A stretch of 46,461 bases of DNA from Symbiodinium natans. Its lineage: Eukaryota > Sar > Dinophyceae > Suessiales > Symbiodiniaceae. The notes below the pieces were generated by a model. It was not told where the DNA came from. It worked only from the letters and a program-made list of their open reading frames with translations, and searched no databases. Position numbers and translations under genes: made by a program. Numbering within the stretch: position 1 is the stretch's first letter; every line of letters starts with the position of its first letter. The DNA lies in contig CAJNDS010000121.1 of assembly GCA_905221605.1 (NCBI GenBank), positions 175,001-221,461 of the forward strand, in the 5' to 3' direction. Below are positions 8,587 to 17,629 of this stretch, piece after piece.

Positions 8587-9025
8587 CTGGGGATTTTGGG
8601 CTTTAGTGGCTTAGGGTTGCGGGTTCAGGGGTTTAGGGGTTTAGGGTTTAGGGTTTAGAAGTGCTTAAGGTTTAGGGTTTAGGTTTTAGGGTTTAAGGTT
8701 CAGGGTTTAGGGCTTAGGGTTTAGGATTTAGGGTTTAGAGTTTAGGGTTTAGAAGTGATTTCGGAGCTTAGGGGGTTGTTTCGGAGTTTAGGGGGTTGGG
8801 GCTTAGGGCTTAGAACTTGGAGTTTAGGGTTTTGGGTTTGGGGTTTAGGGTTTGGGGTTTAAGGTTTGGGGTTTAAGGGATTCGGTGGGGGCTTAGGGGA
8901 TTCGGTGGCTTCTGGGAGGTTTGGCGCTAAGGGTTTGGCGCTAAGCGGTTGGGGTTACTGCATGGCTTTCGGGCGTTGGGGCTTCATGGGGCCCAGAATG
9001 CTCGCAGTAGTCTCAGTTGCCACAC

Positions 9026-9127
9026 CAGTAGTATGTGTTTTGCTGGGGTAGTTGTGCTGATCTTATACAGAATGAACCAGCGCTCCTGATTTCTTTGGTG
9101 GCGGAAGCAGAACCAGAGGCCCTTTTG
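9026..9127 (-). CDS. Candidate internal exon, aromatic-rich
   Basis: Minus-strand acceptor TGTTTTCAAG|CAA and donor CTACTG|GTGTGG bound 102 nt, exactly 34 sense codons. The peptide starts QKGLWFCFRHQRNQERWFIL and continues YKIS. W/F/R-rich composition suggests a folded domain core, but I cannot assign a family. Symmetric phase 0. Confidence 0.47.
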
Positions 9128-9278
9128 CTTGAAAACAATTACGGTTGCTAGGCCCTCGGTTTAGTTTGAACCCCTCAACCGTAAGCCCTAATCCCTAAAC
9201 CCTAAACCCCAAACCCCGAACCCGAAACCCTAAACCCTAAACCCCAAACCCCAAACCCGAAACCCTAAACCCTGAACC

Positions 9279-9343
9279 CTGAAGGCCTTCGTTTCGGAGC
9301 AGCTCCCTTCGAGGAAGCCTAGATGCCTCATGCGCGTGTGCCC
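9279..9343 (-). CDS. Candidate internal exon, weak
   Basis: Minus-strand acceptor TTTGGTAG|GGG and frame GHTRMRHLGFLEGSCSETKA. The only GT downstream is inside a telomere-like unit (GTTCAGGG), so the 3' edge is a guess. Confidence 0.25.
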
Positions 9344-9407
9344 CTACCAAAGAACCAAACAAGTTTCAAAAGCACGACCTTACCTCTGTTATTATCAAGA
9401 GACGAAA

Positions 9408-9548
9408 GGAGGGACCTTTAGAAGGGACCTTAGGGGTTACTTGGGGGCTACTTAGGTGTAGAGGGACGATGTAAGGTACATATAGGGGAGATATATGTGG
9501 GCTATTTAGGCTAATAAGATTGAGGGTCCCTTCAAGGGGTCCCTCTTT
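9408..9548. mobile_element. Imperfect palindrome with GGGACC ends
   Basis: Left end GGAGGGACCTTTAGAAGGGA is the approximate complement of right end TCCCTTCAAGGGGTCCCTC. The AT-richer interior (CATATAGGGGAGATATATG) has no frame. Related GGGACC/GGGCCC hairpins occur near 11.78-11.85, 18.27 and 19.38-19.49 kb. Confidence 0.45.
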
Positions 9549-9807
9549 ATACCCCTTAATAATACCCGGCCCCGGAGCCCTAAAGCGCAAGGCCCCTGAA
9601 CCCTGAACCCTACACCCGAGAAAGCACGTGCCTCTGAAGATGTTGGGGGTCCAAGATGGAGGGCAAATCTCAGGGTCTATGCCACCCAGGCGATGATGGG
9701 TGGTGGGCCGAGAGTATGGGTACTGCACTCTATGCGGGATGCACAGGGAGTATTTTGGGGATTCACACCCGCCTTTAGGCACGAGTAACTTTAAGGTGTC
9801 AACCCAC

Positions 9808-9864
9808 CCTCGAAATCAGATCCTTCGACAGCGCGGTCAGCGTGCGAATGAGTCGATCGGAGGC
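9808..9864 (-). CDS. Candidate internal exon, symmetric phase 0
   Basis: Minus-strand acceptor TTTTTCTCTCTGCGGGTTGGGGCAG|GCC has a strong pyrimidine tract. Donor is AGG|GTGGGT. The 57 nt are 19 codons: ASDRLIRTLTALSKDLISR. An amphipathic helix is likely. One of the best-supported exons. Confidence 0.48.
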
Positions 9865-10336
9865 CTGCCCCAACCCGCAGAGAGAAAAAGGAGGAACCTG
9901 TTGATGGAATGAGTTTAGGGTTAACACTTGAAGGGCTCAGGGTAGTTCTGGGTATCGGGTTTGGGGTTTAGGGTTCAGGTCCTAAAGTTTAGGTTGCGTA
10001 ACACTAGAAAATTTGCGCAGTGGCTCTCAATGGTGACATCGAGACTCTGCGGCTATGTATTTGGGGAGACAGGATCGCGGCTCCCATAAGGGTGTCTTTT
10101 CCCGGTTTAAGGGCGCCATATACTGGAACCCTAAACATTAAACCCTAAACCCTAAACCCCTAACCCCTAAACCCTAAACCCTAAACCCTAAACCCTAAAC
10201 CCTAAACCCTAACCAAAACGGGACCCTGCAGAGAGCTACTCTAGGGGCCTTAACAATTAGAATAGGGCTTCGGAGGTTATTGCAGTATAAATATCTAGGG
10301 ACCATAAGGGAACACTACCAGTAATTTTTCCGAAAC

Positions 10337-10407
10337 CTAAAACAGCCCTCTCGGCTCGCACTTGTCCCGCCTCTGCCCCCGGCTCACTGTCATCGTCGTC
10401 CTCCAAG
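10337..10407 (-). CDS. Candidate internal exon, acidic
   Basis: Acceptor CCCGGCAG|C and donor TTTTAG|GTTTCGG on the minus strand. The frame reads LEDDDDSEPGAEAGQVRAER, an acidic low-complexity stretch typical of nuclear or chromatin proteins. Together with the basic exon at 12850-12927 it hints at a nuclear protein, but that is inference. Confidence 0.42.
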
Positions 10408-10639
10408 CTGCCGGGATCGAACCGAAGGTTAGATAAACCCCTAGACACTAGACCCTGAACCCTCACCCCAAAAACCCTAAACCCCAAACCCCAAAAACCC
10501 CAAACCCCAAGAACCCAAAACCCCAAACCCTAGGGCTGAGGGTGGCTGAAAACCCCTAAAACCCCTAAAAACCCTCAAAACCCTAAACCCTAAACTATAG
10601 GAGACCCGAAACCTAAATACCCTGTAAAGCACCCTAACT

Positions 10640-10738
10640 TCATGGGTTTCCCTCTATACTACCCCCCTTAAATTCTCCCTGTAAATCACCTTCACTTTCC
10701 CCAAATAGCCTTAATTATGGTAGTATAGAGGGGGGTAG
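10640..10738. repeat. Inverted repeat around CTCTATACTACC
   Basis: TTCCCTCTATACTACCCCCC near 10649 and GGTAGTATAGAGGGGGG near 10719 are complementary. A related pair (CTCTGTACTACCCC / GGGTAGTAGGGAAACCCATGA) lies at about 18990-19095, so this is a small dispersed family. Confidence 0.5.
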
Positions 10739-10843
10739 TACTTGGAGGTTCATGGTACTTCTTAACCAATTATAACTGTACTTATAACCCACTTATAAGT
10801 GCAGTTACTATTTGGTTAGTAAGTAACACGAACCTCCAAGTAG
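10738..10843. mobile_element. Palindromic MITE-like element P2
   Basis: Near-complete palindrome: left TACTTGGAGGTTCATGGTAC, inner AACTGTACTTATAACCCACT, then the complementary arm ending GAACCTCCAAGTA. About 106 bp, no coding potential. Same termini as P1 (5541-5726). Confidence 0.68.
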
Positions 10844-11016
10844 GGGAACCCAAAATACATGTACGAGTGGCCCCAGGTGGGGACCCTGAGCCGAGACGAG
10901 AAACCTATTGAAACTAAACACTTCCCAGAGTATATACACCCAGCAGCCGTGAAAACAAAAGACACACCCTAAACCCTAAACCCTAAACCCTAAACCCTAA
11001 ACCCCAAGTAAAGAAC

Positions 11017-11055
11017 AGCGGGCTCCTCCAGGTCAACCTCCAGCTCGGGAGCTCC
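11017..11055 (-). CDS. Candidate short exon, acidic
   Basis: Minus-strand acceptor TGCGCGCCAG|GGA and donor GCT|GTTCTT give 39 nt, 13 sense codons, GAPELEVDLEEPA. Symmetric phase 0. Flanked by CCCTAAA downstream and TTTAGGG-like sequence upstream. Confidence 0.38.
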
Positions 11056-11350
11056 CTGGCGCGCACAAGCAAGCAACTTCGAGTTTTGGGGTCTTGGGAT
11101 AGGGGTTTGTTTAGGGTTTAGGGTTTAGGATTCAGGGTTTGGGGTTTAGGGTTTGGGGTTTGGGGGTCTAAGGTTTGAGGCTTAGGGTTTAGGGGTTTGG
11201 GTTTTGGGGGTTTAGGGTCTTTGGTGGTTGGGGTCTTGGGGTTGGGGGCCTTGGGGGTTGGGGGCTTTTTGCTTTGCATGAATGCCGCCAAGTCAGAGCA
11301 GAGCGGGCTTATCTCAATGGGCAGAGATAAACTAGTCAGACAAACCTACA

Positions 11351-11389
11351 CGCCGGGATGTTGAACGCAAGTAAGAGGTTCAAGCGATG
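11351..11389 (-). CDS. Candidate short exon, weak
   Basis: Minus-strand acceptor CTGACTTCGCAG|CAT followed by HRLNLLLAFNIPA and a GTGTAGG donor. Hydrophobic. Boundaries uncertain by two bases. Confidence 0.28.
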
Positions 11390-11714
11390 CTGCGAAGTCA
11401 GCAACATGCCCCCTTGGGGGTTTCGGGAGTTTCGGGATTTTGTGTTTTGGCTTATTTTGGAGGGGGGGTTGGGAGGGGCGGGGGGTGAAAGTTGAGGGTT
11501 TGAAGGTTCTGGTCTTGTAGGGTTGTGGGTCTTGGGGGTTCAGTTTGAGTTTGGGGTCTGTCAGGATCTGGGGAGTTTGGGGTCTTGGCAAAGGGCTCTG
11601 GGTGTTAGGGTGAAGTGCTTGGACATAACCGGCATTTTTACGTGAATCAAGTGAATGTCCTCAGCGGCATATGTTCCAGGTATAGTCAAGCCTTGTACAG
11701 TTGGGATTGGGGAC

Positions 11715-11783
11715 CCTTTTCAAGATTTTCTCCGCCAACACAGGAGCCTCATCAGGACGTTTCGTTACAGACTTTTGACGGAG
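11715..11783 (-). CDS. Candidate internal exon, symmetric phase 0
   Basis: Minus-strand acceptor CAGATAG|CTC and donor AAAAGG|GTCCCC bound 69 nt, 23 codons: LRQKSVTKRPDEAPVLAEKI, then LKR. The same frame stays open a further 17 codons to a TGA, so a longer terminal exon is possible. The plus strand over 11615-11971 also has an open frame, judged less likely. Confidence 0.42.
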
Positions 11784-12029
11784 CTATCTGGTCCCTTAAT
11801 ATGGTCCCTTGCCTTCTGCAAATGGCTCTGAAATATGGGACCTTGGGTTTTATAGGGTATATTCAGCGGATGACGGGGTGTACAAGGGGCATATTAGGGG
11901 ATAAGGGTTCCCACTTAAGGGCACTCACAAAGGCGTGTAACGACCCTTCGAGGGTTTACCCTAAACCCTAAACCCTAAACCCTAAACCCTAAACCCTAAA
12001 CCCTAAACCCTAAACCCTAAACCCTAAAC

Positions 12030-12093
12030 CATGGCCCGCTGCCTCTGCGTCGTGGGCGCCCAGGGCAGCCAGCATGTCTTCCGTGCTCGGGCC
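12030..12093 (-). CDS. Candidate internal exon with telomere-unit donor
   Basis: Minus-strand acceptor TGTCGTGTGTAG|GGC. The frame reads GPSTEDMLAALGAHDAEAAG. The only sensible donor is the first unit of the adjoining array, CATG|GTTTAGGG. A plus-strand ATG frame (MARCLCVVGAQGSQHVF) overlaps and cannot be excluded. Confidence 0.42.
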
Positions 12094-12849
12094 CTACACA
12101 CGACACAGGCTTTGGTGGGTTTAGGGTTTAGGGTGTAGGGTTTAGGGTTTAGGGTTTGGGGTTTGGGGTTTGGGGTTTGGGGTTTAGGGTTTAGGGTTTA
12201 GGGTTTAGGGTTTAGGTGTTTGAGGTTTAGGGTTTAGGGTTTAGGGGTTTCAGGATTTCGGGTTTACAAGCCCTGAACCCCGAGACCTAAAACCCCTGAA
12301 CCCTCCGCAAGACCTAAGACCGTTACCCGATAAGTAGGGTTGCAAATAGGATTGCCATAAATCAACCCTAAACCCTAAACCCGAAACCCTTATAACTACA
12401 GAAATGCCTGTATGGAACCTTGCTTAAGGTAGGATACCCTATAGGGTTTAGGGTTTAGGGTTTAGGGTTTGGGGTTTGGGGTTTGGGGTTTGGGGTTTTA
12501 GGGTTTAGGGTTTAGGGTTTAGGGTTTAGGGTTTAGGGTTTAGGGATGTTTAGGGTTTCGAACTCTACCCTAAATGCCAAACCCTCGACCCTAAACCCTA
12601 AACCCCCAACTACCCATGAACCTTCGAAGACCCGGACAACATCTCAGTCCAACAAAAAGCCTAAACCCCAAACCCTAAAATCCTAAACCCAATCCCTACA
12701 CCCCAAACCCTAAGCCCCTAACCCTAAACCCCAAAACCCTAAACTCCAGAACTAAACCCCAAACCCCTAAACCCCAAACCCAAACCCTACAAACCCTAAA
12801 CCCCACACCCTTGAAACCATAAACCCCACACCCTACAAACCCTACGAAC

Positions 12850-12927
12850 CCTGGCCTTGGCCCTGGCCTTGGCCTTGGCCTTGGCCTTGACCTTAACCTT
12901 CCGACGCTTGGGCCTCTTCTGGAGCGG
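12850..12927 (-). CDS. Candidate exon encoding a lysine/arginine-rich NLS-like segment
   Basis: Acceptor CCCACAAAAG|CCG and donor AGG|GTTCGT on the minus strand enclose 78 nt, 26 sense codons. The peptide starts PLQKRPKRRKVKVK and continues as an alternating K-A/R-A tail coded by a GGCCAA hexamer repeat (about 12850-12895). KRPKRRKVK matches the pattern of a classical nuclear localisation signal. A nuclear role is inferred; the family is unknown. Confidence 0.46.
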
Positions 12928-13029
12928 CTTTTGTGGGGTCTTTAGGGTTTAGGGTTTAGGGTTTAGGGTTTAGGGTTTAGGGTTTAGGGTTTAGGGTTTA
13001 AGATTTAGGGTTTAGGGGTTTCAACCCAC

Positions 13030-13090
13030 AAGGGCCCCTGAAGGACCCTTGAGACCCCCGAAGTTTCGGTGCTGGCCCTGGCCTCGGGCC
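13030..13090 (-). CDS. Candidate internal exon, Pro/Gly-rich
   Basis: Minus-strand acceptor GCTTTCAAAG|GGC and donor CTT|GTGGGTTG. Frame GPRPGPAPKLRGSQGSFRG. Low complexity makes coding status less certain. Confidence 0.28.
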
Positions 13091-13199
13091 CTTTGAAAGC
13101 TTAATGTGCATGGGTTAAGGGCGTAAAGGTTTTAGGGTTTGGGGTTCAGGGTTTGGGGTTTAGGGTTTAGGGTTTAGGGCTTAGGGCTTGGGGTTTGGG

Positions 13200-13545
13200 G
13201 TTGGGGTTTAGGGTTAGGGAGGGAAGCCTTCTGGGGCTTAACCCTGGCATGAGTTTGGATCCTGGCATGGGGTTTGGGGGAAAACGCAATTGAACCAGGT
13301 TTGTGGGCTGGCCCGAACAGGAGAAACTACAACTGGCTGTTGCGGTGCCTTGATACGTTTGGACATGCCCGAAAAAACCATGGTGCATCCTTAAGGTTTC
13401 AGGACAAAATCTGGACAATGGTGGTTGTGATTCATCCCTTCCCTTTGCGCCATTGCACGAGCATAGAATATACAATAGAATACTTATATTATATCTCATA
13501 TAACAATGTATAAAATACAGTGCTATAATTTATATATTTATGTAG
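13200..13545. other. Unique stretch, possible weak exon
   Basis: A 79-codon plus-strand frame (13274-13513) and a minus-strand frame overlap here. On the minus strand, GCACCGCAACAG|CC could open PVVVSPVRASPQTW. Neither is convincing. The right side becomes AT-rich and runs into the (TA)n beside the element at 13561. Confidence 0.2.
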
Positions 13546-13560
13546 TATATATATATATAT

Positions 13561-13587
13561 GGTCAGCCCCCCCCCCATGATCCACAC
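13561..13587 (+). repeat. Left terminal inverted repeat of the 3.47-kb element
   Basis: Starts GGTCAGC, contains a 10-base C run, ends ATGATCCACAC. Preceded by (TA)n at about 13548-13560. Confidence 0.8.
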
Positions 13588-13905
13588 CTATGGTTTTCTT
13601 GTCTTCGTCTTTGTCTGAATTTCTGCTTTTTCCTCGGAAAAATGCAGTCAAAACTGCACTGGAATACACAAAGCTCTAGTATATTATCCTCTATAAAAAC
13701 ACTAGTGTTTTTTATGTGCATGTTGCTTCTGAAACTTGTGTCTTGCGGCCCCATAAAATTTTTGAAGGGTAGCAATTAGAAGTTTAAGGCTTTTCAGGGT
13801 TTTAGGGGTTTGTAAAATTTAGCTGATCTGTGCAAGGCACCGGGGCTTCCCCAGAGCAATTTTAAAAATCCTTTAAAGGGGCAGCCCTTTTCAAATTTGA
13901 AGGGT

Positions 13906-14341
13906 GTTAAGGTACTTAAAGCCTTTCAAAATTTTCAAGGCTTAAAGGATCTTAAAAGGCTTTAAAGCCCTTAAAAACCTCGAAACGTTTATCCCTTAAA
14001 AGGCTAAAATTCCTTAAAATGAAAAACGGGCAGCCGTTTAAAATTAAGGAAGTTACGGATTTTCGAAAAGGACAGCCATTTACAACTGCAAGAATTTCAG
14101 GGTTTTACGGATTTGTCAAAATTGTTAAGGTACTTGAAGCCTTTCAAAATTTTCAAGGCTTAAAGGATCTTAAAAGGCTTTAAAGCCCTTAAAAACCTCG
14201 AAACGTTTATCCCTTAAAAGGCTAAAATTCCTTAAAATGAAAAACGGGCAGCCGTTTAAAATTAAGGAAGTTACGGATTTTCGAAAAGGACAGCCATTTA
14301 CAACTGCAAGAATTTCAGGGTTTTACGGATTTGTCAAAATT
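13906..14341 (+). repeat. 218-bp direct tandem duplication
   Basis: Two nearly identical copies (13906-14123 and 14124-14341), from TTAAGGTACTT to TTTGTCAAAATT. The unit is itself rich in AAAGGCTTTAAA-type inverted motifs. The repeat unit is not a multiple of three, and an 81-codon frame in the second copy (14237-14482) is not regarded as a gene. Confidence 0.92.
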
Positions 14342-14346
14342 TATAT

Positions 14347-14380
14347 GTTCTGGGGAAGGCACCGGGGCTTCTCCAGACCA
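14347..14380. repeat. Hairpin of the TCTGGGGAAG/CTTCCCCAGA family
   Basis: TTCTGGGGAAGG, loop, GCTTCTCCAGA. Further members lie at about 13830-13858 (partial), 14547-14585 and 15547-15587. The last two show the longest stems, GGTCTGGGGGAAG / CTTCCCCAGATC. Confidence 0.7.
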
Positions 14381-14594
14381 TTGGCAACTTCAAAAATCTC
14401 TAAAATCCGCAAAGGGCAGCCACTTAAATACGTAAGCAATTTACGGTCTTTAATAGGCTTAAAAGTCTTAAAACCTTCATAATCCTGAGAATGTTTAAAC
14501 AGAAGCTTAAAGATTTTTATAAGATTTTAAGGATTTTCAAAGTTTAGATGGTCTGGGGGAAGCCCCAGTGCCTTCCCCAGATCATGTAAACTTG

Positions 14595-15860
14595 CAAAAA
14601 CCCTTAAACCCTTAACCCTAAAAACTTAACACTAAGCCCGTAGCACAAACCCCAAACACTTAACATGAAACCCTAAACACTAACTCCTAAAAACTTAACA
14701 CTAAGCCCTTAGCACAAACCCCAAACACTTAACATGAAACCCTAAACACTTAAGCACTAGACCCTAAACACTAAACCCTAAACACGTAAACACTACACCC
14801 GACCCTAAAAACTAAACCCTAAAAACTAAACCCTAAACATTACACACTAAACCCTACACACTAAACCCTGAACACTAGTAAAAATCCTTAAAACCCTTAA
14901 TCCAAAAAACCAAACCCGAAACCCTTAACACTAAACCCTAAACACTCAGCACTAGACCCTAAAGAGTAACCCTAAAAAACTTAACACTAGGCGCCCACGA
15001 ACCCCAAACACTTGACACGAAACCCTAAACACATAAGCACTACTAAACCCTAAAAATTCAGCACCATACCCTAAACACGAACCCTAAAAACTTAACACTA
15101 AGCCCTTAGCACAAACCCCAAACACTTAACAGGAAACCCTAAACACTTAAGCACTAGACCCTAAACACTTTACCCTAAACACTTAAACACTACACCCTAA
15201 AAACTAAACCCTAAACATTACACACTAAACCCTACAAACTAAACCCTGAACACTAGCAAAAACCCTTAAAACCCGCAACCCAAAAAAGAAACCGAAACCC
15301 TTAGCACTGAACCCTAAACACTCAGCACTAGACCCTTCACACTAAGCCTAAAAGCTTAACACTAAGCCCTTAGCACGAACCCCAAACACTGAACACGAAA
15401 CCCTAAACACTTAAGCACTAATCCCTTTCTAAACACTAAACCTAAAACACTTAAACACTACACGCTAAAAACTAAACCCTAAACATTACACACTAAACCC
15501 TGAAAACTAAACCCTAAACCCTAAACAGAAGGATTTTCAAGTTGTCAATGGTCGTCTGGGGAAGCCCCGTTGCCTGCCCCAGATCATTTAAATTTGTAAA
15601 CATTCTTACAACCCTTAACCCTAAAAAACCAAACCCGAAACCCTTAACACTAAACCCTAAACACTAACCCTAAAAACTTAACACTAAGCCCTTAGCACAA
15701 ACCCCAAGCACTTAGCACGAAACCCTAAACACTTAAGCACTTAACCCAAAAACTAAACCTTAAACGTTTCAAACTAAACCCTAAACATTAGACACTAAAC
15801 CCTGAACACTAAACCCTAAACCCTAAACAGTAAACCCCAAAGCCGGAACCTCGAGCCCTA
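14595..15860. repeat. Degenerate CTAAACACTAAACCC repeat field
   Basis: CCCTAAA units are interleaved with AACACTTAA, ACTTAACACTAAGCCC and GCACAAACCCCAAACAC. A composite block (CTTAACACTAAGCCC... to ...AAACACTTAAGCACTAGACC) recurs near 14620, 14695, 14970, 15080, 15345 and 15670. The pattern is distinct from the telomere-like arrays outside the TIR element. Confidence 0.85.
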
Positions 15861-16045
15861 CTAAATCTACACCTGAAACCAAAAACCCGTCGGGGTTTCA
15901 GATGCTTACTGTTTGGATATCAGAGTTTGAGTTTTTTTGGGGTTTTAGCCGAGCCGCTTGACCCTAAACCCTAAACCCTAAACTTAACACTCAACCCTAA
16001 ACACAAAACACTAAACCCTGAAACCTACACACTAAACCCTAAACA

Positions 16046-16975
16046 CTAGATTTCCAGAAAAAATCTGGAGTACCCGGGCCCCGGACTCCAGACTCCAGAT
16101 TTCCAGAAAAAATCTGGAGTACCCGGGCCCCGGACTCCAGACTCCAGATTTCCAGAAAAAATCTGGAGTCCAGACTCCAGATTTCCAGAAAAAATCTGGA
16201 GTACCCGGGGCCCCGGACTCCAGACTCCAGATTTCCAGAAAAAATCTGGAGTACCGGGGCCCCGGACTCCAGACTCCAGATTTCCAGAAAAAATCTGGAG
16301 TACCCGGGGCCCCGGACTCCAGACTCCAGATTTCCAGAAAAAATCTGGAGTACCGGGGCCCCGGACTCCAGACTCCAGATTTCCAGAAAAAATCTGGAGT
16401 ACCGGGGCCCCGGACTCCAGACTCCAGATTTCCAGAAAAAATCTGGAGTACCGGGGCCCCGGACTCCAGACTCCAGATTTCCAGAAAAAATCTGGAGTAC
16501 CGGGGCCCCGGACTCCAGACTCCAGATTTCCAGAAAAATCTGGAGTACCGGGGCCCCGGACTCCAGACTCCAGATTTCCAGAAAAAATCTGGAGTACCCG
16601 GGGCCCCAGACTCCAGACTCCAGATTTCCAGAAAAAATCTGGAGTACCCGGGGCCCCAGACTCCAGACTCCAGATTTCCAGAAAAAATCTGGAGTACCCG
16701 CGGCCCCAGACTCCAGATTACAAACTCCAGAATCTGGAGTCCAGATACTCCAGATTTTTTCTGGAAATCTGGAGTCTGGAGTCCGGGGCGCCGGTACTCC
16801 AGATTTTTTCTGGAAATCTGGAGTCTGGAGTCCGGGGCCCAGGTACTCCAGATTTTTTCTGGAAACCTGGAGTCTGGAGTCTGGGGGTACTCCAGATTTT
16901 TTCTGGAAATCTGGAGTCTGGAGTCCGGGGGTACTCCAGATTTTTTCTGGAAATCTGGAGTCTGGAGTCCCCCCC
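16046..16975. repeat. 49/50-bp palindromic satellite, array inverted about 16735
   Basis: Units hold CTCCAGATTTCCAG, AAAAAATCTGGAG and the 12-base palindrome CCGGGGCCCCGG. About 14 units run in one orientation from 16046 to about 16720; then about five run in the opposite orientation to 16975. Period is 49 bp (50 when one extra C is present). Each unit can fold, and the two halves can pair as a large cruciform. Long open frames arise only because the unit lacks stops. Confidence 0.93.
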
Positions 16976-17005
16976 CCTCCCAAAACCCCCTTCCCGAGGC
17001 CAAAT

Positions 17006-17031
17006 GTGTGGATCATGGGGGGGGGGGCTGA

Positions 17032-17033
<2 letters not shown>
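17006..17033 (-). repeat. Right terminal inverted repeat of the 3.47-kb element
   Basis: GTGTGGATCAT, an 11-base G run and GCTGACC, the complement of the left end. Followed by (TA)n at 17034-17080 and (GA)n at about 17085-17115. Confidence 0.8.
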
Positions 17034-17081
<48 letters not shown>

Positions 17082-17082
17082 G

Positions 17083-17118
<36 letters not shown>

Positions 17119-17123
17119 ATAAC

Positions 17124-17177
17124 CCCAAGACAGGCCGCGGTGGCCAGGAGCTGTTTCTTCTCAACCACCAAATTCCC
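17124..17177 (-). CDS. Candidate internal exon
   Basis: The minus-strand frame reads NLVVEKKQLLATAACLG up to donor GGG|GTTATATA. The acceptor is not clear: TGGTTGAG lies inside the frame, so the true exon may be shorter. It sits just outside the TIR element. Confidence 0.33.
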
Positions 17178-17325
17178 ACTCCCAACAACTCAACAAAACC
17201 CCTCCAAACCCTTGGCCTCCCATAACTCAACAAAACCCCTCCAAACCCCTGGCCTCCAATAACTCAACGAAACCAACAATTCAACCAAAACCCTCCAAAC
17301 CCCTGGCCTCCAAGTAACGACTGTA
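17175..17325 (+). repeat. About 40-bp minisatellite
   Basis: Three to four copies of AACTCAACAAAACCCCTCCA followed by AACCCCTGGCCTCC, with small indels. No coding claim. Confidence 0.7.
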
Positions 17326-17534
17326 AGGAAGCCGTCTTTTTCGATGTCGGCAGGACACCAGAAATAGAACCCTGAAACCCTACAACACCCAAACCCTAAA
17401 CCCTAACCAACAGCCCTAGCCCCCCCCCCTCCTCCTCCGACCAACCCCGGACCCCCCGAGATTGGACTCTGAGGAGTCTCAGGCACTGGGTTTAGGGTTT
17501 AGGCGCGAAAAGCTTTAAAGCCAAACCTTCCGAC

Positions 17535-17603
17535 CCTCAACTCGGAGGTCCGGAGAGGCCTCTTTGCCGAAGCCCCGCTCTCGCCGACCACCGGCATGTC
17601 GGC
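17535..17603 (-). CDS. Candidate exon 2 of the gene starting at 18635
   Basis: Minus-strand acceptor CCCTCAAG|GCC and donor AGG|GTCGGAAG bound 69 nt, 23 sense codons: ADMPVVGESGASAKRPLRTS, then ELR. It is phase 0 at both ends and so joins in frame to the candidate first exon. Confidence 0.43.
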
Positions 17604-17629
17604 CTTGAGGGTTTAGGGTTTAAGGGGAG

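Larger units (their letters stand above)
13561..17033. mobile_element. 3.47-kb TIR element, probably non-autonomous
   Basis: The left end, GGTCAGC(C-run)ATGATCCACAC at 13561-13587, is repeated as its exact reverse complement at 17006-17033, apart from one base in the homopolymer. Both ends abut (TA)n tracts, fitting insertion into TA as in Tc1/mariner-like transposons or growth of a TA microsatellite beside the insertion. No transposase frame is present. Inside, in order: an AT-rich unique part, a 218-bp tandem duplication, hairpins, degenerate CTAAACACTA repeats and a 49-bp satellite. It lies between the candidate exons at 13030-13090 and 17124-17177, hence probably within an intron. Confidence 0.62.

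Noticed and set aside
13563-13775. 70-codon minus-strand frame inside the TIR element as a transposase remnant
   Set aside because: No DDE-type motif, it has a non-ATG start and reads through the terminal repeat; too short.
16032-17016. Minus-strand open frames of 323 and 325 codons
   Set aside because: They run through the 49-bp satellite. The unit has no stops in these frames, and 49 is not a multiple of three, so the peptides cycle frames; pure repeat artefact.
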